Below are positions 44,370-54,634 of a stretch of 64,000 nt of DNA, in pieces. The position numbers and the translations under genes are program-made. The stretch is from NCBI RefSeq assembly GCF_900116895.1, contig NZ_FPCF01000009.1, positions 1 to 64,000 of the forward strand, given 5' to 3'. Under the pieces are notes generated by a model that saw nothing but the letters and a program-made list of their open reading frames with translations, was not told the DNA's origin and did not search any database. Positions within the stretch are counted from its first letter, which is position 1. Every line of letters begins with the position of its first letter. The DNA comes from Pseudidiomarina donghaiensis (lineage in GTDB: Bacteria; Pseudomonadota; Gammaproteobacteria; Enterobacterales; Alteromonadaceae).

Positions 44370-46631
44370 TTAATGTTTCTTGGCTTTGAAAAAGCGTAAC
44401 CGGTTAGCGTTACTCACTACCGTAAGAGAAGAAAAAGCCATTGCTGCGCCAGCAATAACCGGGCTCAATAGCATTCCCAAAAACGGGTACAGAACGCCTG
44501 CGGCAAAAGGAATACCCGCTACGTTGTAAATAAAAGCACCAAATAAGTTTTGCTTAATATTGCGCAGCGTGGCCTTGCTCACCGCGATCGCATCGGCAAG
44601 CCCATGTAACGACCCACGCATCAATGTAATATCGGCACTTTCAATAGCAACGTCCGTCCCAGTGCCAATAGCGAAGCCTACATTGGCAATAGCTAGCGCT
44701 GGCGCATCATTAATACCGTCTCCCGTCATACCAACAATTTCGCCTTCCATCTGCAGTTCCTGAACCTTTTTTGATTTTTCTTCCGGCAGAACTTCGGCAA
44801 AAAATTCTTTAATTCCTACTTTTTCAGCAACCGCTTGTGCAGTCGCGCGATTATCACCAGTAAGCATTACGACTCGCACACCGTTATCTTGCAAACGTTT
44901 AATGGCGGCTACGGAGTCGTCTTTTATTGGGTCAGCAACTGCAATTATTGCAGCCAATTCATTATTAACAGCAAAGTACATTGGTGTCTTAGCTTCAGCT
45001 GCTAATTCTTGGGCTTTTTCAACAAAGTTACCGAGCTCAACTTGACGTTCACGCAACAGCTTTTCATTACCGAAAAGGAGGGACTTCCCGTCTACTTTAG
45101 CCTCCACGCCATGGCCAGCAATCGCATTGAAGTTTGAGACTTTAGTTGTTTCAATTCCTCTTTCCCGAGCTGATTCAACTATCGCCTGTGCCAGCGGATG
45201 TTCAGAGCCAGACTCAAGTGTGGCTGCAAGTTGCAGTACTGTTTGCTCATCGTACTCACTCGCTACTAATACGTCGGTGACTTTAGGAGAACCAAGTGTA
45301 ATGGTGCCCGTTTTATCCAGGATCATAGCCGATACTTTCGACGCTGTTTGCAATGCTTCGCCATTGCGAATCAGCACACCTGCCTCTGCGGCTTTTCCTA
45401 CACCCACCATTACCGACATAGGCGTCGCCAGGCCTAATGCGCAAGGGCAAGCAATAATCAAGACAGTGGTCGCTGATACCACAGCAAAGGCCAGTGCCGG
45501 CTCAGGCCCAAAGTTAAGCCAAGCTAGAGCACTGATAACAGCGATAATCATAACGACTGGCACAAAGTAAGCTGAAATAATATCGGCAAGACGACCGATT
45601 GGGGGCTTAGAGTTTTGCGCCCGTTTCACCATGTTAATAATTTGAGCAAGTGCTGTATCTTTTCCGACTCTTGTCGCTTGAAACAAAAAGGAACCACTTT
45701 TATTTATCGTGCCCGCCACAACGTCATCACCAACTGATTTTTCCACGGGCATGGGTTCACCCGTTAGCATAGATTCATCAACGGTGGTACTTCCCTCTAT
45801 AACTTTTCCATCAACAGGGATTTTTTCTCCGGGACGAACACGTACTACGTCCTCCTCGAGTACGTCTTCGATGGCGATATCCAATTGTTTATCGTCACGA
45901 ATCACCCTAGCTGTTTTGGCTTGCAAACCAATGAGACGTTTTATGGCTTCGGACGTGCGCCCACGAGCTTTCAGTTCAAGTGCCAACCCCAGATTGATCA
46001 AACCGATAATCATCGCAGTCGCTTCAAAGTAAACGTGACGCGCCATTTCCGGAACTAGGTGTGGAACGATTACAACCACCATGGAATACAACCAGGCTGT
46101 ACCAGTACCAAGCGCGATCAGCGTATCCATATTAGCGGAATGATTTTTCAGGGACTGCCAGGCACCAACAAAGAAATGTTTGCCAGAGAAATAAAGTACA
46201 CCTAACGTTAGAATACCTACGACTAACCATGTCACACGTTCTGAGGTAGTGGTCACCGTCATTTCACCACCAAAAAGGCTATAAATCATTAGGGGTACAC
46301 CTAACGACAGCGCGACGGTCATCTCACGCATCAGTCGCTTATAATAAGCCCAGTCGGCTTGCTCTTTTTCTGCCAACGCATCATCGCCACTTTGGGAAGT
46401 GGCTACTTTAGCGCTATACCCCGCCTTCTCTACCGCTTTCACTAAAGCGCTCGGACTTGCTGTTCCTGTCACACTGACTGTTCGCTGCGCAAAGTTCATC
46501 TCTGCATTTTCCACACCGGATACAGACTTTAGTGCACTCTCGATTTTGCCAACACAACTCGCGCAACCGGCTCCCTCGATAATGAGTTCCTCAATGGAAC
46601 GACTACGAACGTCCTCAGTTTTCACACCCAT
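44370..46631 (-). CDS. copA: Copper-exporting P1B-type ATPase
   Basis: About 753 aa from ATG 46631 (AAGGAG 7 nt upstream). The N-terminal metal domain holds [20 protein letters not shown] (GCASC, about residues 19-24). The transmembrane metal site is [20 protein letters not shown] (CPC). The phosphorylation loop is [30 protein letters not shown] supplies the conserved His-Pro, and [20 protein letters not shown] the hinge. The family pumps Cu(I) out of the cytoplasm. A variant GCASC is used instead of the commoner GMxCxxC. It lies upstream of the cupredoxin gene. Confidence 0.95.
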   Translation of the reverse strand: MGVKTEDVRSRSIEELIIEGAGCASCVGKIESALKSVSGVENAEMNFAQRTVSVTGTASPSALVKAVEKAGYSAKVATSQSGDDALAEKEQADWAYYKRLMREMTVALSLGVPLMIYSLFGGEMTVTTTSERVTWLVVGILTLGVLYFSGKHFFVGAWQSLKNHSANMDTLIALGTGTAWLYSMVVVIVPHLVPEMARHVYFEATAMIIGLINLGLALELKARGRTSEAIKRLIGLQAKTARVIRDDKQLDIAIEDVLEEDVVRVRPGEKIPVDGKVIEGSTTVDESMLTGEPMPVEKSVGDDVVAGTINKSGSFLFQATRVGKDTALAQIINMVKRAQNSKPPIGRLADIISAYFVPVVMIIAVISALAWLNFGPEPALAFAVVSATTVLIIACPCALGLATPMSVMVGVGKAAEAGVLIRNGEALQTASKVSAMILDKTGTITLGSPKVTDVLVASEYDEQTVLQLAATLESGSEHPLAQAIVESARERGIETTKVSNFNAIAGHGVEAKVDGKSLLFGNEKLLRERQVELGNFVEKAQELAAEAKTPMYFAVNNELAAIIAVADPIKDDSVAAIKRLQDNGVRVVMLTGDNRATAQAVAEKVGIKEFFAEVLPEEKSKKVQELQMEGEIVGMTGDGINDAPALAIANVGFAIGTGTDVAIESADITLMRGSLHGLADAIAVSKATLRNIKQNLFGAFIYNVAGIPFAAGVLYPFLGMLLSPVIAGAAMAFSSLTVVSNANRLRFFKAKKH

Positions 46632-46710
46632 ACCAGTGCTCCTTATTGATGGGAAAAAAGCCAAGCAACAGCTATTTCCCGTAAAGTACCAACGATAAAA
46701 CCGTCACTCA

Positions 46711-47169
46711 CTACATATCCGAAAATCGATTCGCAGTTTGCACCATTCGTTTAATTTCATTTTCTTCAACGTTCTTTACCGTTTCTAGCAGCTCTTTTGC
46801 GCTATCTATATCAACACGGGAGTATAGGTGTTCATACAGTTCTATGACTTGCTCATGATGGTTTACAACCTTCTCCATAATGTGATCGGTATCTAACTCT
46901 TTAAAAGGCGAATCGCAGTGCCCATGCTCAACGATGGGATGTTTCCCAATATAGTCATAACACCAAGTGTCTAATGCATTTCGGTTTGCTGTACTCAAAA
47001 AACCTTCGACCATTCGCTCTAAGCTAGCCTCATGACCCGACACGTAGTTTAGAATCATCCGAGCTCGTTCATCTTGGTTTTGTTTAGAGCAGTGAGTAAC
47101 ACACTCCTTCAGGTTTTTGTGGAAATCAACGGTCCAACTCAGCACATCTTTGATTGTTTCTATTTGCAT
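46711..47169 (-). CDS. Helical His-rich protein of the copper island
   Basis: A 152-aa, all-helical protein (ETIKDVLSWTVDFHKNLKEC; HPIVEHGHCDSPFKELDTDH; EKVVNHHEQVIELYEHLYSR). The spread of His, Glu and Asp resembles ferritin-like or hemerythrin-like metal-binding bundles. I do not recognise a named family. It stands between CopA and two further small island genes, all on one strand, so a metal-related role is inferred. Confidence 0.6.
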   Translation of the reverse strand: MQIETIKDVLSWTVDFHKNLKECVTHCSKQNQDERARMILNYVSGHEASLERMVEGFLSTANRNALDTWCYDYIGKHPIVEHGHCDSPFKELDTDHIMEKVVNHHEQVIELYEHLYSRVDIDSAKELLETVKNVEENEIKRMVQTANRFSDM

Positions 47170-47196
47170 TTTTTACTCCTTACCTATAATTAATCG

Positions 47197-47568
47197 TTAC
47201 TTTCGTTTGCTTTTGTTAACTGGCGGACTTCTGTGACAACTCCACGGTGTATGTTCCGAATTATCTTTAATATTTTGGTCAATAAACTTGTAGTACTCTT
47301 CTTTCAGATGAGTCCACCACCCACTATTTATTTCAACACCAAACTTCCTGAGCTTTTCCTCTATAACATTGAGATCCACTTTAGAGGCATCATAAGCTAC
47401 CAATAACAAGTTACGCTCAGAGTCATAGGCAACGCTATCGAGACCAACCAAGCGATCGATTTCGTTAATCGCTTCGCGAACTTTTTTCACACTCTCAGTG
47501 TTTAGCTTTAATGTGCGATTGACTAAGTTAATTTCCCGCACTCCGGCTCTATGATCGTTATTTGACAT
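47197..47568 (-). CDS. HMA-fold-like protein lacking CxxC
   Basis: About 123 aa from ATG 47568 (AGGACAG upstream). Residues 10-80 fit a ferredoxin-like heavy-metal-associated fold (VKKVREAINEIDRLVGLDSV, YDASKVDLNVIEEKLRKFGV), but the CxxC metal motif is missing. The C-terminal tail is polar with one Cys-His pair (TPWSCHRSPPV). It follows the PII-like gene by 57 nt. Function unknown. Confidence 0.6.
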   Translation of the reverse strand: MSNNDHRAGVREINLVNRTLKLNTESVKKVREAINEIDRLVGLDSVAYDSERNLLLVAYDASKVDLNVIEEKLRKFGVEINSGWWTHLKEEYYKFIDQNIKDNSEHTPWSCHRSPPVNKSKRK

Positions 47569-47625
47569 CAATACTGTCCTGTTAATTAAAACTACCAATA
47601 CGTTTCAGGCAACATTTGCTCGGTG

Positions 47626-47964
47626 TTAACTTTGTAACGAAAGCTCTTTATTAGTGGCTGCTCGTTTATCGTGAACCCAGAACAATTCATCGATTGGCGA
47701 GATAGAAACTAATCCCTCGTTAGATACCCCAGTATGGGCCGCTTCAACTACCAAGAGGGCAACATCACGCGCATCATCACTGTTCACATAAACTTCAAGC
47801 TGTACGTGATCAACTAAGTGATCATCGTTATAGCTATCGAAGTAGTAACCCCGTCCTCGCACAGGAAGCAGCGTAAAGCCGCTAACGCCACGGCCGATGA
47901 GAGCCTCTTCCACTGAGTCTTGTCGAAGTTGATCAAAAATAGCGGTAATTTTAGATAGGTTCAT
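47626..47964 (-). CDS. PII-like signalling-family protein
   Basis: A 112-aa protein with a ferredoxin-like PII pattern (LSKITAIFDQLRQDSVEEAL, GVSGFTLLPVRGRG, HVQLEVYVNSDDARDVALLV, SPIDELFWV). The T-loop Tyr and the GlnB ATP motifs are not clearly present, so it is one of the PII-like proteins often found in metal-efflux islands. It probably binds a small molecule or ion rather than regulating nitrogen. Confidence 0.65.
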   Translation of the reverse strand: MNLSKITAIFDQLRQDSVEEALIGRGVSGFTLLPVRGRGYYFDSYNDDHLVDHVQLEVYVNSDDARDVALLVVEAAHTGVSNEGLVSISPIDELFWVHDKRAATNKELSLQS

Positions 47965-48060
47965 ATACCCCCCTAAAAGCCCTAAAACATATAGCTTATG
48001 GACTGTGTTTAGTCTAGTTACTTAAATTTCGAGAAAATCTAGAGTTGTAATTTAGTAGTG

Positions 48061-48429
48061 CTATTTCGGAGGGTAGTAAATATCGAAGAGTATTTGCTTC
48101 ACATCACCTTTATAAGACAAGGGATGTGGCAAGTTGCTAGGAGAGTTTATCGAGGTGTCGAATTGAATAAATACTAGAGGTGAGTTCGCAGAGTTACACT
48201 CTTCATCCATAGAGCATTTATCAGCTACGCAGCAATAACAGTCGTCAATGATAGATTGCTCACTTTCATCGCAATGAAAGTTATCTTTGCTTTCGTTGCT
48301 AACATCCATATGGCTAACACTTTTTTCGTGCTGTACATTGGAAGCATTGTTATAAGGAGGAGCGGCTGGGAAGGATAGCTGTATCACTATTCCTAACATA
48401 AGCACAACTAAAAATTTTGCTTGAAACAT
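48061..48429 (-). CDS. CopL-like Cys-rich secreted protein 1
   Basis: A 122-aa protein with a signal peptide (about residues 1-25). Its cysteine-rich middle (FHCDESEQSIIDDCYCCVAD, then KCSMDEEC) is followed by a hydrophobic end terminating in YYPPK. It resembles CopL-type proteins of copper operons, which are secreted, Cys/His-rich and end in a Pro-Pro tail, and shares this layout with the proteins at 54635 and 63016. It lies downstream of cusA and has an FNR-type box in its promoter. Confidence 0.6.
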   Translation of the reverse strand: MFQAKFLVVLMLGIVIQLSFPAAPPYNNASNVQHEKSVSHMDVSNESKDNFHCDESEQSIIDDCYCCVADKCSMDEECNSANSPLVFIQFDTSINSPSNLPHPLSYKGDVKQILFDIYYPPK

Positions 48430-48471
48430 ATGTGCGCTCCTATTGCCATGCTATAAATTAGCATACTACCC

Positions 48472-48507
48472 CCTGCACATCATTGATCGAGATCAAAGAT
48501 GCGCAGG
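48472..48507. promoter_or_regulatory. FNR-type box in a long palindrome upstream of CopL-like 1
   Basis: TTGATCGAGATCAA (48483-48496) is an exact match to the FNR consensus TTGATNNNNATCAA. It lies in the centre of a nearly perfect 36-bp palindrome (CCTGCACATC...GCGCAGG). The centre is about 60 nt from the ATG of the CopL-like gene, a plausible activator distance. Confidence 0.65.
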
Positions 48508-48528
48508 TGATATTTACAGAGTAAGGTA

Positions 48529-51500
48529 TCATCTAACCTTAACGTCTTTCTTTCGCCACAAATAGTAAACAGCAGGTAATACGAGCAAGGTTAAGATAAC
48601 AGCGCTGATCATTCCTCCAACCATTGGCGCCGCTATTCTACTAACCACCTCAGCCCCAGTCCCTGTACTAAACATTATAGGCAATAAACCAGCAATTGTA
48701 GAAACGGCCGTCATCATGACGGGGCGAACACGAAGTCCTGCCCCTTCCATTACGGCAAGAGAGAGACCCTCTTTCGTTAATGCTTTACCATGCTCTAACT
48801 GACTTTTTTCATATTCATTATAGGACTGGTTTAGGTAAGTCAGCATTAGTATTCCTATTTCTACAGTGACACCTGCTAGAGCTATAAAACCAACCGCTAC
48901 AGCAACTGAGAAATTATAATCTAAAAGATACATTAGCCAGATTGCCCCCACCAATGCGAGAGGCAAAGTTCCCAATATAATGGCTATTTCTGTAGCGTTT
49001 CGAAAGTTCATATATAAAAGAACGATAATAATCGCGAGCGTTAACGGAATCACGTAAGTCAGTTTTTCCTTTGCCCTTTCCATATATTCGTACTGCCCGG
49101 ACCAGGTAACTGAATACCCTGCTGGCAACTCGAGTTCTTGTTCTACAACCTTCATTGCTTTTTCAACATAAGTGCCGACATCAACTCCCTCAATGTCGAC
49201 AAAAGTCCAGCCATTAAGTCTTGCGTTTTCGCTTTTAATTGCCGGCGGTCCAAGTTCAACGTAGACATCAGCCACATCCGCCAAACTAATACGCTGCCCG
49301 TTTGGCGTAACTAAAGGTAGCTTCTTTAATTCTTCCGGCGAATCACGGTAATCTTGAGGGTAGCGCAAGTTTATTGGGTAACGTTCAAGCCCTTCAATGG
49401 TCTCTGAAACATTCATTCCGCCAATAGCCGTGGCAACAACCTGCTGAACATCCTCAATGTTCAAGCCATAACGTGCAGCCTGCTCTCTTTTTATGTCGAC
49501 TTTGACATAGCGTCCACCAGCCACTCGCTCTGAATAAACAGAAGCCGTACCATCGACATCATCAAGTATCGTTTCAAGCTGCTGACCGATCTTCTGAATT
49601 TCATTAAGATCAGCTCCGGCAACTTTTATACCTACCGGCGTTTTTATACCTGTCGATAACATATCAATGCGAGTTTTAATGGGGTAAACCCACGCATTGG
49701 TCAGCCCCGGAAACTTTACAAGCGCATCCAGTTCTTTTTTCAACTTCTCAGTGGTCATACCGTCTCTCCACTGATCTTTCGGTTTCAGTTGAATAAAGGT
49801 TTCAATCATCGTTAGGGGTGCCGGATCAGTGGCGGTATCCGCTCGACCAATTTTGCCAAAAACCGTCTTCACTTCCGGTACCGTTTTTATGAGCTTGTCG
49901 GTTTGCTGCAACAGCTCCCTTGCTTTACCAATTGATAATCCGGGATAGGTAGTGGGCATATACATCAAATCGCCCTCATCCAAATCTGGAATAAATTCAC
50001 TACCAATTTTGTCAATCGGCCAGACACCAACGGCCAGGATAACAAGCGCTCCGCCAACTGCTGTCTTGGGGTATTTCAAAATGCCTTTTAAAAGCGGTTT
50101 ATACCCGGCGATCAATAACCGATTAAGCGGGTTTTTCCCCTCAGGTGTTACCTTTCCTCTGATAAAATATCCCATCAACACGGGGATAACGGTAATCGCT
50201 AAGGCTGCACTGGCTGCCATTGCGTAAGTTTTCGTGAAAGCAAGCGGAGAAAACATCCGCCCTTCCTGGGCTTCTAAGGTAAATACCGGCATAAAGCTGA
50301 CGGTAATAATGAGCAAGCTAAAGAAAAGAGCAGGGCCCACCTCTGAAGCAGAGGCGGCAACCACCCGCCAGCGGTTCTCTGCTGTCAGTGGCGTTTTTTC
50401 CATATGCTTATGCATATTTTCAATCATGACGATGGCACCATCGAGCATAGCGCCAATAGCGATTGCGATCCCTCCAAGTGACATAATATTCGCGTTAATT
50501 CCTTGCCAATACATGACAATAAACGCGGTTAAAATACCCAAAGGCAAGCTGATAACGGCAACCAGCGAGGAGCGGACATGGAAGAGAAATATCACACAGA
50601 TAAACGCGACAATAGCGAGTTCTTCTATTAAACTTTTCCAGAGACTTTCCACGGCATCCGAGATAAGCCCCGAACGATCATAGACAGTGACTATATCGAC
50701 ACCTTCTGGTAGCCCAGACTTTAATTCTTCCAACTTTTGTTTAACGCCATCAATCGTTTTTTGGGCATTTTCTCCGAAACGCATTACCACAATACCACCC
50801 ACGGCTTCTCCCTCACCGTTGAGTTCGGCGATACCGCGTCTCATTTGGGGGCCCACACCCACATCAGCAACGTCTTTAAGCAATAATGGCGTGCCATTTT
50901 CATCAACGCCAAGCGGGATACTCTCTAAGTCTGACACACTATCAATATAGCCTGAGGCCCGGACCATATACTCAGCTTCCGCCATTTCAACCACCGACGC
51001 CCCCACTTCCCGATTGCCTCGCTGGATAGCATTTTGTATGTGAGCAAGAGGAATATTGAATGCGCGCAGCTTCTCCGGATCCACTTTCACCTGGTACTGC
51101 TTTACCATCCCGCCGAGGGCGGCAACTTCCGAAACCCCCTCGACCGTTTGCAGTTCATACTTTAAAAACCAATCCTGCATACTGCGTAACTCACTCAAAT
51201 TGTGGTTACCCGTGCGATCAACCAAGGCATACAAATACACCCAACCAACCCCTGTTGCATCAGGACCTAATTGCGGTCTTGCATTAGAAGGCAGTTTCGG
51301 AGCAACCTGAGACAAATATTCCAGCACTCGCGAACGCGCCCAGTAAGCGTCTGTATCTTCGTCAAAAATGACATACACATAGGAGTCGCCGAAAAACGAA
51401 TATCCACGGACGGTTTTAGCGCCGGGGACAGACAGCATAGCGGTTGTTAATGGATAGGTTACTTGATCTTCTACCACCTGCGGCGCTTGACCCGGATAGC

Positions 51501-51654
51501 TGGTTTTAATGATCACCTGGACATCCGACAAGTCCGGCAGTGCGTCTACGGGCGTATTCTTAACCGCAAAAGCACCAACACCCACGAGGATTAATGTCGC
51601 CAGAAGAACGAAAAAACGGTTACTCACTGACCATCGAATGACTGACTTAATCAT
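48529..51654 (-). CDS. cusA: Heavy-metal RND efflux pump, CusA type
   Basis: A 1041-aa RND pump of HME type. The proton-relay helix reads GAMLDGAIVMIENMHKHMEK. Copper-path methionines are kept in EGDLMYMPTTYPGLSIGKA, DPAPLTMIETFIQLKPKDQW and RIDMLSTGIKTPVGIKV, as in E. coli CusA. It drives Cu(I)/Ag(I) out of the periplasm and cytoplasm with the CusB and CusC homologues encoded just upstream. Its start overlaps the cusB end by 8 nt. Confidence 0.95.
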   Translation of the reverse strand: MIKSVIRWSVSNRFFVLLATLILVGVGAFAVKNTPVDALPDLSDVQVIIKTSYPGQAPQVVEDQVTYPLTTAMLSVPGAKTVRGYSFFGDSYVYVIFDEDTDAYWARSRVLEYLSQVAPKLPSNARPQLGPDATGVGWVYLYALVDRTGNHNLSELRSMQDWFLKYELQTVEGVSEVAALGGMVKQYQVKVDPEKLRAFNIPLAHIQNAIQRGNREVGASVVEMAEAEYMVRASGYIDSVSDLESIPLGVDENGTPLLLKDVADVGVGPQMRRGIAELNGEGEAVGGIVVMRFGENAQKTIDGVKQKLEELKSGLPEGVDIVTVYDRSGLISDAVESLWKSLIEELAIVAFICVIFLFHVRSSLVAVISLPLGILTAFIVMYWQGINANIMSLGGIAIAIGAMLDGAIVMIENMHKHMEKTPLTAENRWRVVAASASEVGPALFFSLLIITVSFMPVFTLEAQEGRMFSPLAFTKTYAMAASAALAITVIPVLMGYFIRGKVTPEGKNPLNRLLIAGYKPLLKGILKYPKTAVGGALVILAVGVWPIDKIGSEFIPDLDEGDLMYMPTTYPGLSIGKARELLQQTDKLIKTVPEVKTVFGKIGRADTATDPAPLTMIETFIQLKPKDQWRDGMTTEKLKKELDALVKFPGLTNAWVYPIKTRIDMLSTGIKTPVGIKVAGADLNEIQKIGQQLETILDDVDGTASVYSERVAGGRYVKVDIKREQAARYGLNIEDVQQVVATAIGGMNVSETIEGLERYPINLRYPQDYRDSPEELKKLPLVTPNGQRISLADVADVYVELGPPAIKSENARLNGWTFVDIEGVDVGTYVEKAMKVVEQELELPAGYSVTWSGQYEYMERAKEKLTYVIPLTLAIIIVLLYMNFRNATEIAIILGTLPLALVGAIWLMYLLDYNFSVAVAVGFIALAGVTVEIGILMLTYLNQSYNEYEKSQLEHGKALTKEGLSLAVMEGAGLRVRPVMMTAVSTIAGLLPIMFSTGTGAEVVSRIAAPMVGGMISAVILTLLVLPAVYYLWRKKDVKVR

Positions 51655-53173
51655 GGTTATGCTCCTGCTCTGTCACTTGTTTTTGCTCAGGAATATGAAT
51701 CGATGTGAGCTGGTACTGTTGCTTCCCGACTTGCGTTATTTCCGCATGCAAGGATAACCCCGTGCTAAGCTGAGAAAGTTCAACATCCGAAGCAACATCG
51801 AAGTCCATCGTCATTGCAGGCCAGTCCCATTCAGAAATCTCACCGTGCTCCAGCGTAACCATCGAGTGCTGAGGCATAACATTTTTAACGGTTGCTTCAA
51901 CCCAGACAGCTTGAGGTGCTGTGTCACTTGACATGCTGCCATGGCTCTCGTTATCAACATGCGTGTCATGTTGCATGCGCTTAAAGTCAGAGGACTTACT
52001 GGACTCAGAATCAATCAAAAACTGAGCTGAAGTAACGATGTCATCACCTGCCATGAGACCCGATAAAATTTCAACTCGCGAGCTCCCTAACCGCCCAACA
52101 TCAACATTAACTGATTTAAATTTCCCATCACCCAGTGCCAGGACAACTCGGTTCGAATCACCCATTCGGATAAGCGCTTCTTTAGGGATGATTAAGTTTT
52201 TGTCGCCTAAACCAGCCTTAATGTTAAGATTCGCAAACATGCCCGGTTTTAAAAAACCGTCCGGGTTGTCGAAGTGAATTCGAACTTGTCCCGTCCGAGT
52301 TTTAGAGTTGAGTGACGGATAGACATAATCAACCTTTCCTTGCCACTCTTTACCTGGAGCATACTCAAGGTTCATTTGAACGTCATTGCCTACCTCAACC
52401 TGGTTCAATTGCCGCTCAAAGACTTCTGCAATAACCCAAATTTTATCCAGTTGAGCAATGGTCATTAAATTCATACTCGGCGTTACAAACGCACCTTCAC
52501 GCACAGTCAGTCTATCCAATACCCCGGACTGCTTTGCTTTTACCGTGATTGTTTTCTGAATTTTACGAGTTTCTTTTAACTTCTTAATCTCAGATTCAGA
52601 GACTTGCAGAGCTCTTAAGCGTTCTTCAGCGGCATCAATTAGCACCTGATTACCTCTTTGCGAGGCCAATACAAGCTCCTCTTGCGCATTAACCATTTCA
52701 GGAGAGTAAATACTGTATAAAGGCTCGCCGGCTTTAACCGAGTTACCAACCGCTTTTACGAAAAGCTTCTCAATCCAGCCTTCAACACGAGGACTTACTG
52801 TTAATACTCGGTCCTCATCAAACTGAACATAGCCAACTGTTTCGATATCTAGGTTGAGTCTCGAGGACGTGACGGTTGCAGTTGTAACCCCAAGGTTATT
52901 AATAACGTCGGGATCAATTCTCACCGTACCAGGTGAACTCTCTTCTGCATCATCGCCATAGTAAGGAATAAGGTCCATCCCCATTGGAGACTTGCCTGGT
53001 TTGTCTCGACGATAATTGGGATCCATCGGAGCCACCCAATATAACGGCTCTTTTTCTGCATTGCCCGATGAACGATCAGACACTTCAGTCGATTGCATTA
53101 CATAGCCAATAGCGCCAGCGCCAACTGCAAAGCCTACAGCTAAACTTATAAGAGATTTGGTGACTGTTTTCAT
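51647..53173 (-). CDS. cusB: CusB-type adaptor fused to a CusF-like copper-binding domain
   Basis: About 508 aa from ATG 53173, one base after the cusC stop (AGGAG upstream). It has a signal anchor, then WVAPMDPNYRRDKPGKSPMG (heavy-metal-binding domain), the membrane-fusion core (GVTTATVTSSRLNLDIETVG, SIYSPEMVNAQEELVLASQR), and a C-terminal CusF-like domain. In the last, EHGEISEWDWPAMTMDFDV supplies the Trp/Met copper site of CusF. Thus periplasmic chaperone and adaptor are in one chain. Confidence 0.93.
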   Translation of the reverse strand: MKTVTKSLISLAVGFAVGAGAIGYVMQSTEVSDRSSGNAEKEPLYWVAPMDPNYRRDKPGKSPMGMDLIPYYGDDAEESSPGTVRIDPDVINNLGVTTATVTSSRLNLDIETVGYVQFDEDRVLTVSPRVEGWIEKLFVKAVGNSVKAGEPLYSIYSPEMVNAQEELVLASQRGNQVLIDAAEERLRALQVSESEIKKLKETRKIQKTITVKAKQSGVLDRLTVREGAFVTPSMNLMTIAQLDKIWVIAEVFERQLNQVEVGNDVQMNLEYAPGKEWQGKVDYVYPSLNSKTRTGQVRIHFDNPDGFLKPGMFANLNIKAGLGDKNLIIPKEALIRMGDSNRVVLALGDGKFKSVNVDVGRLGSSRVEILSGLMAGDDIVTSAQFLIDSESSKSSDFKRMQHDTHVDNESHGSMSSDTAPQAVWVEATVKNVMPQHSMVTLEHGEISEWDWPAMTMDFDVASDVELSQLSTGLSLHAEITQVGKQQYQLTSIHIPEQKQVTEQEHNHD

Positions 53174-53174
53174 T

Positions 53175-54464
53175 TTACACTCCTGAAAGTAATAAGTAGT
53201 TTGCTTCGGCAATCAATTTTTGGCGGTTGATGGCGATTGCTAATGCATCAATTTTTGCGTCGATTTCCGCAATCTGTGACCGTACCGCCTCGGCAAAGTC
53301 GCCATCATCATTGTTGTAGGCAGTCAATGCGGCTTCAGACTGGGCGGACATTTGTGGAAGTAGCTCTTCGTGATATAGGGCAGCACGTTCATTCAAACGG
53401 TTCAGTTCTACAAAGGTACTGCGTAAATTGGCTATTAACTGCCTGGCAACCAATAACTTCTCAGTTTTTTTTGCTTCCGTTTTAAACTTTGCTGAGCGTA
53501 CCTGCTTATCCTGTTTGTTATCAGTAAATAAAGGGACATCGAACGTAACCCCGACTGACAGCAAGTCGGCACGATCATTGCCGCTTGGATCGTCGTTTCT
53601 ATGGCCATATTTCAGATTGGCTGACCATTGCGGTTTATAACCTTGCTGAGCGAGCTCGACAGACGTCTCCGACGCCAAAATGTCTTGATCGATCGCTTGC
53701 AAAACCGGGTGTTCTTTTATCAATTCGTACAAGGCTTGTTTCGGTATTGTCGAAGGTGATAGCAATGTCTTCTTCAGCGTAAGACTCGGAAGGTCATCCG
53801 GTAACCTTGATTTCGCTATAACACCTATCCATTCCGACAGTTCGCTTAGAAGTCGCTCCTCTTTTTGTCGCAGTAATGTCAACCGATCATCCAGGCGTGT
53901 AAGTTCAAGTTGGGCTCTAATAACATCTTGCTGCCGTGCTTTTCCCTCGGTACTGGTATAACTCGCCTTAGCGGTTGACACTAACTGTTCAAAAAGCGCT
54001 CTATCCGATTCAATCAAGCGGATACTTTGCTGAGAGAAAAAGACATCCAACCACAACTTAGTGACCGTTGTTTTGACTTTAGCAATGCGATCCGCTCTCA
54101 AAAACGGTTGTTTTTGAGCTAATTGGTTTTTCTGCTTACGAGACAACGATAAAGTGTCTCCTCTGGGAAATGCTTGTGAAACACCGACGACTAACTGGGC
54201 CATCCCTTCCTGTCTTGAACTAAAACTGTCAACAGGGAAACTGGCAGCCGTGAATGATATTGTAGGGTCAGGCAAACTGGAAGAGGCTATCGCTTCACTC
54301 GCGAATGCCTCTTGGGTTTGCTTACTTGCTGTTAGCCAAGGGTCTTCTTGTACAGCGATACTTACTGCGTCTTGCAAATTCAAAGGCGGCTCTTGCGCAT
54401 TTGCAAAATTTGGCACCACTACAGTCAGAACACTTAAATAAGCCATTCTTCTTAAAAGTTTCAT
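53175..54464 (-). CDS. cusC: TolC-family outer membrane channel, CusC type
   Basis: A 429-aa protein with signal peptide (about residues 1-23, ending ANA). The two TolC repeats are seen in LNLQDAVSIAVQEDPWLTAS and ELVKEHP-like LYELIKEHPVLQAIDQDILA, with long coiled helices. It is the outer channel of the CusCBA pump encoded with it. The promoter region of the CopL-like gene upstream (54635-54964) has an FNR-like box. Confidence 0.88.
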   Translation of the reverse strand: MKLLRRMAYLSVLTVVVPNFANAQEPPLNLQDAVSIAVQEDPWLTASKQTQEAFASEAIASSSLPDPTISFTAASFPVDSFSSRQEGMAQLVVGVSQAFPRGDTLSLSRKQKNQLAQKQPFLRADRIAKVKTTVTKLWLDVFFSQQSIRLIESDRALFEQLVSTAKASYTSTEGKARQQDVIRAQLELTRLDDRLTLLRQKEERLLSELSEWIGVIAKSRLPDDLPSLTLKKTLLSPSTIPKQALYELIKEHPVLQAIDQDILASETSVELAQQGYKPQWSANLKYGHRNDDPSGNDRADLLSVGVTFDVPLFTDNKQDKQVRSAKFKTEAKKTEKLLVARQLIANLRSTFVELNRLNERAALYHEELLPQMSAQSEAALTAYNNDDGDFAEAVRSQIAEIDAKIDALAIAINRQKLIAEANYLLLSGV

Positions 54465-54634
54465 ATTGTTACTCTCAAAAACTGTGAATTTTTAAATTAA
54501 ACACAGACCAAGTTATGAGTCGGACCGTAACGAGGACGACGAACGACGTCGTAACGACAATGACCGAACCAAAGCTTATAGCTGTGCTTTTACCTGGACG
54601 ATAAACGCGTCAGGAGCGAGAAATTTAGTACTTT

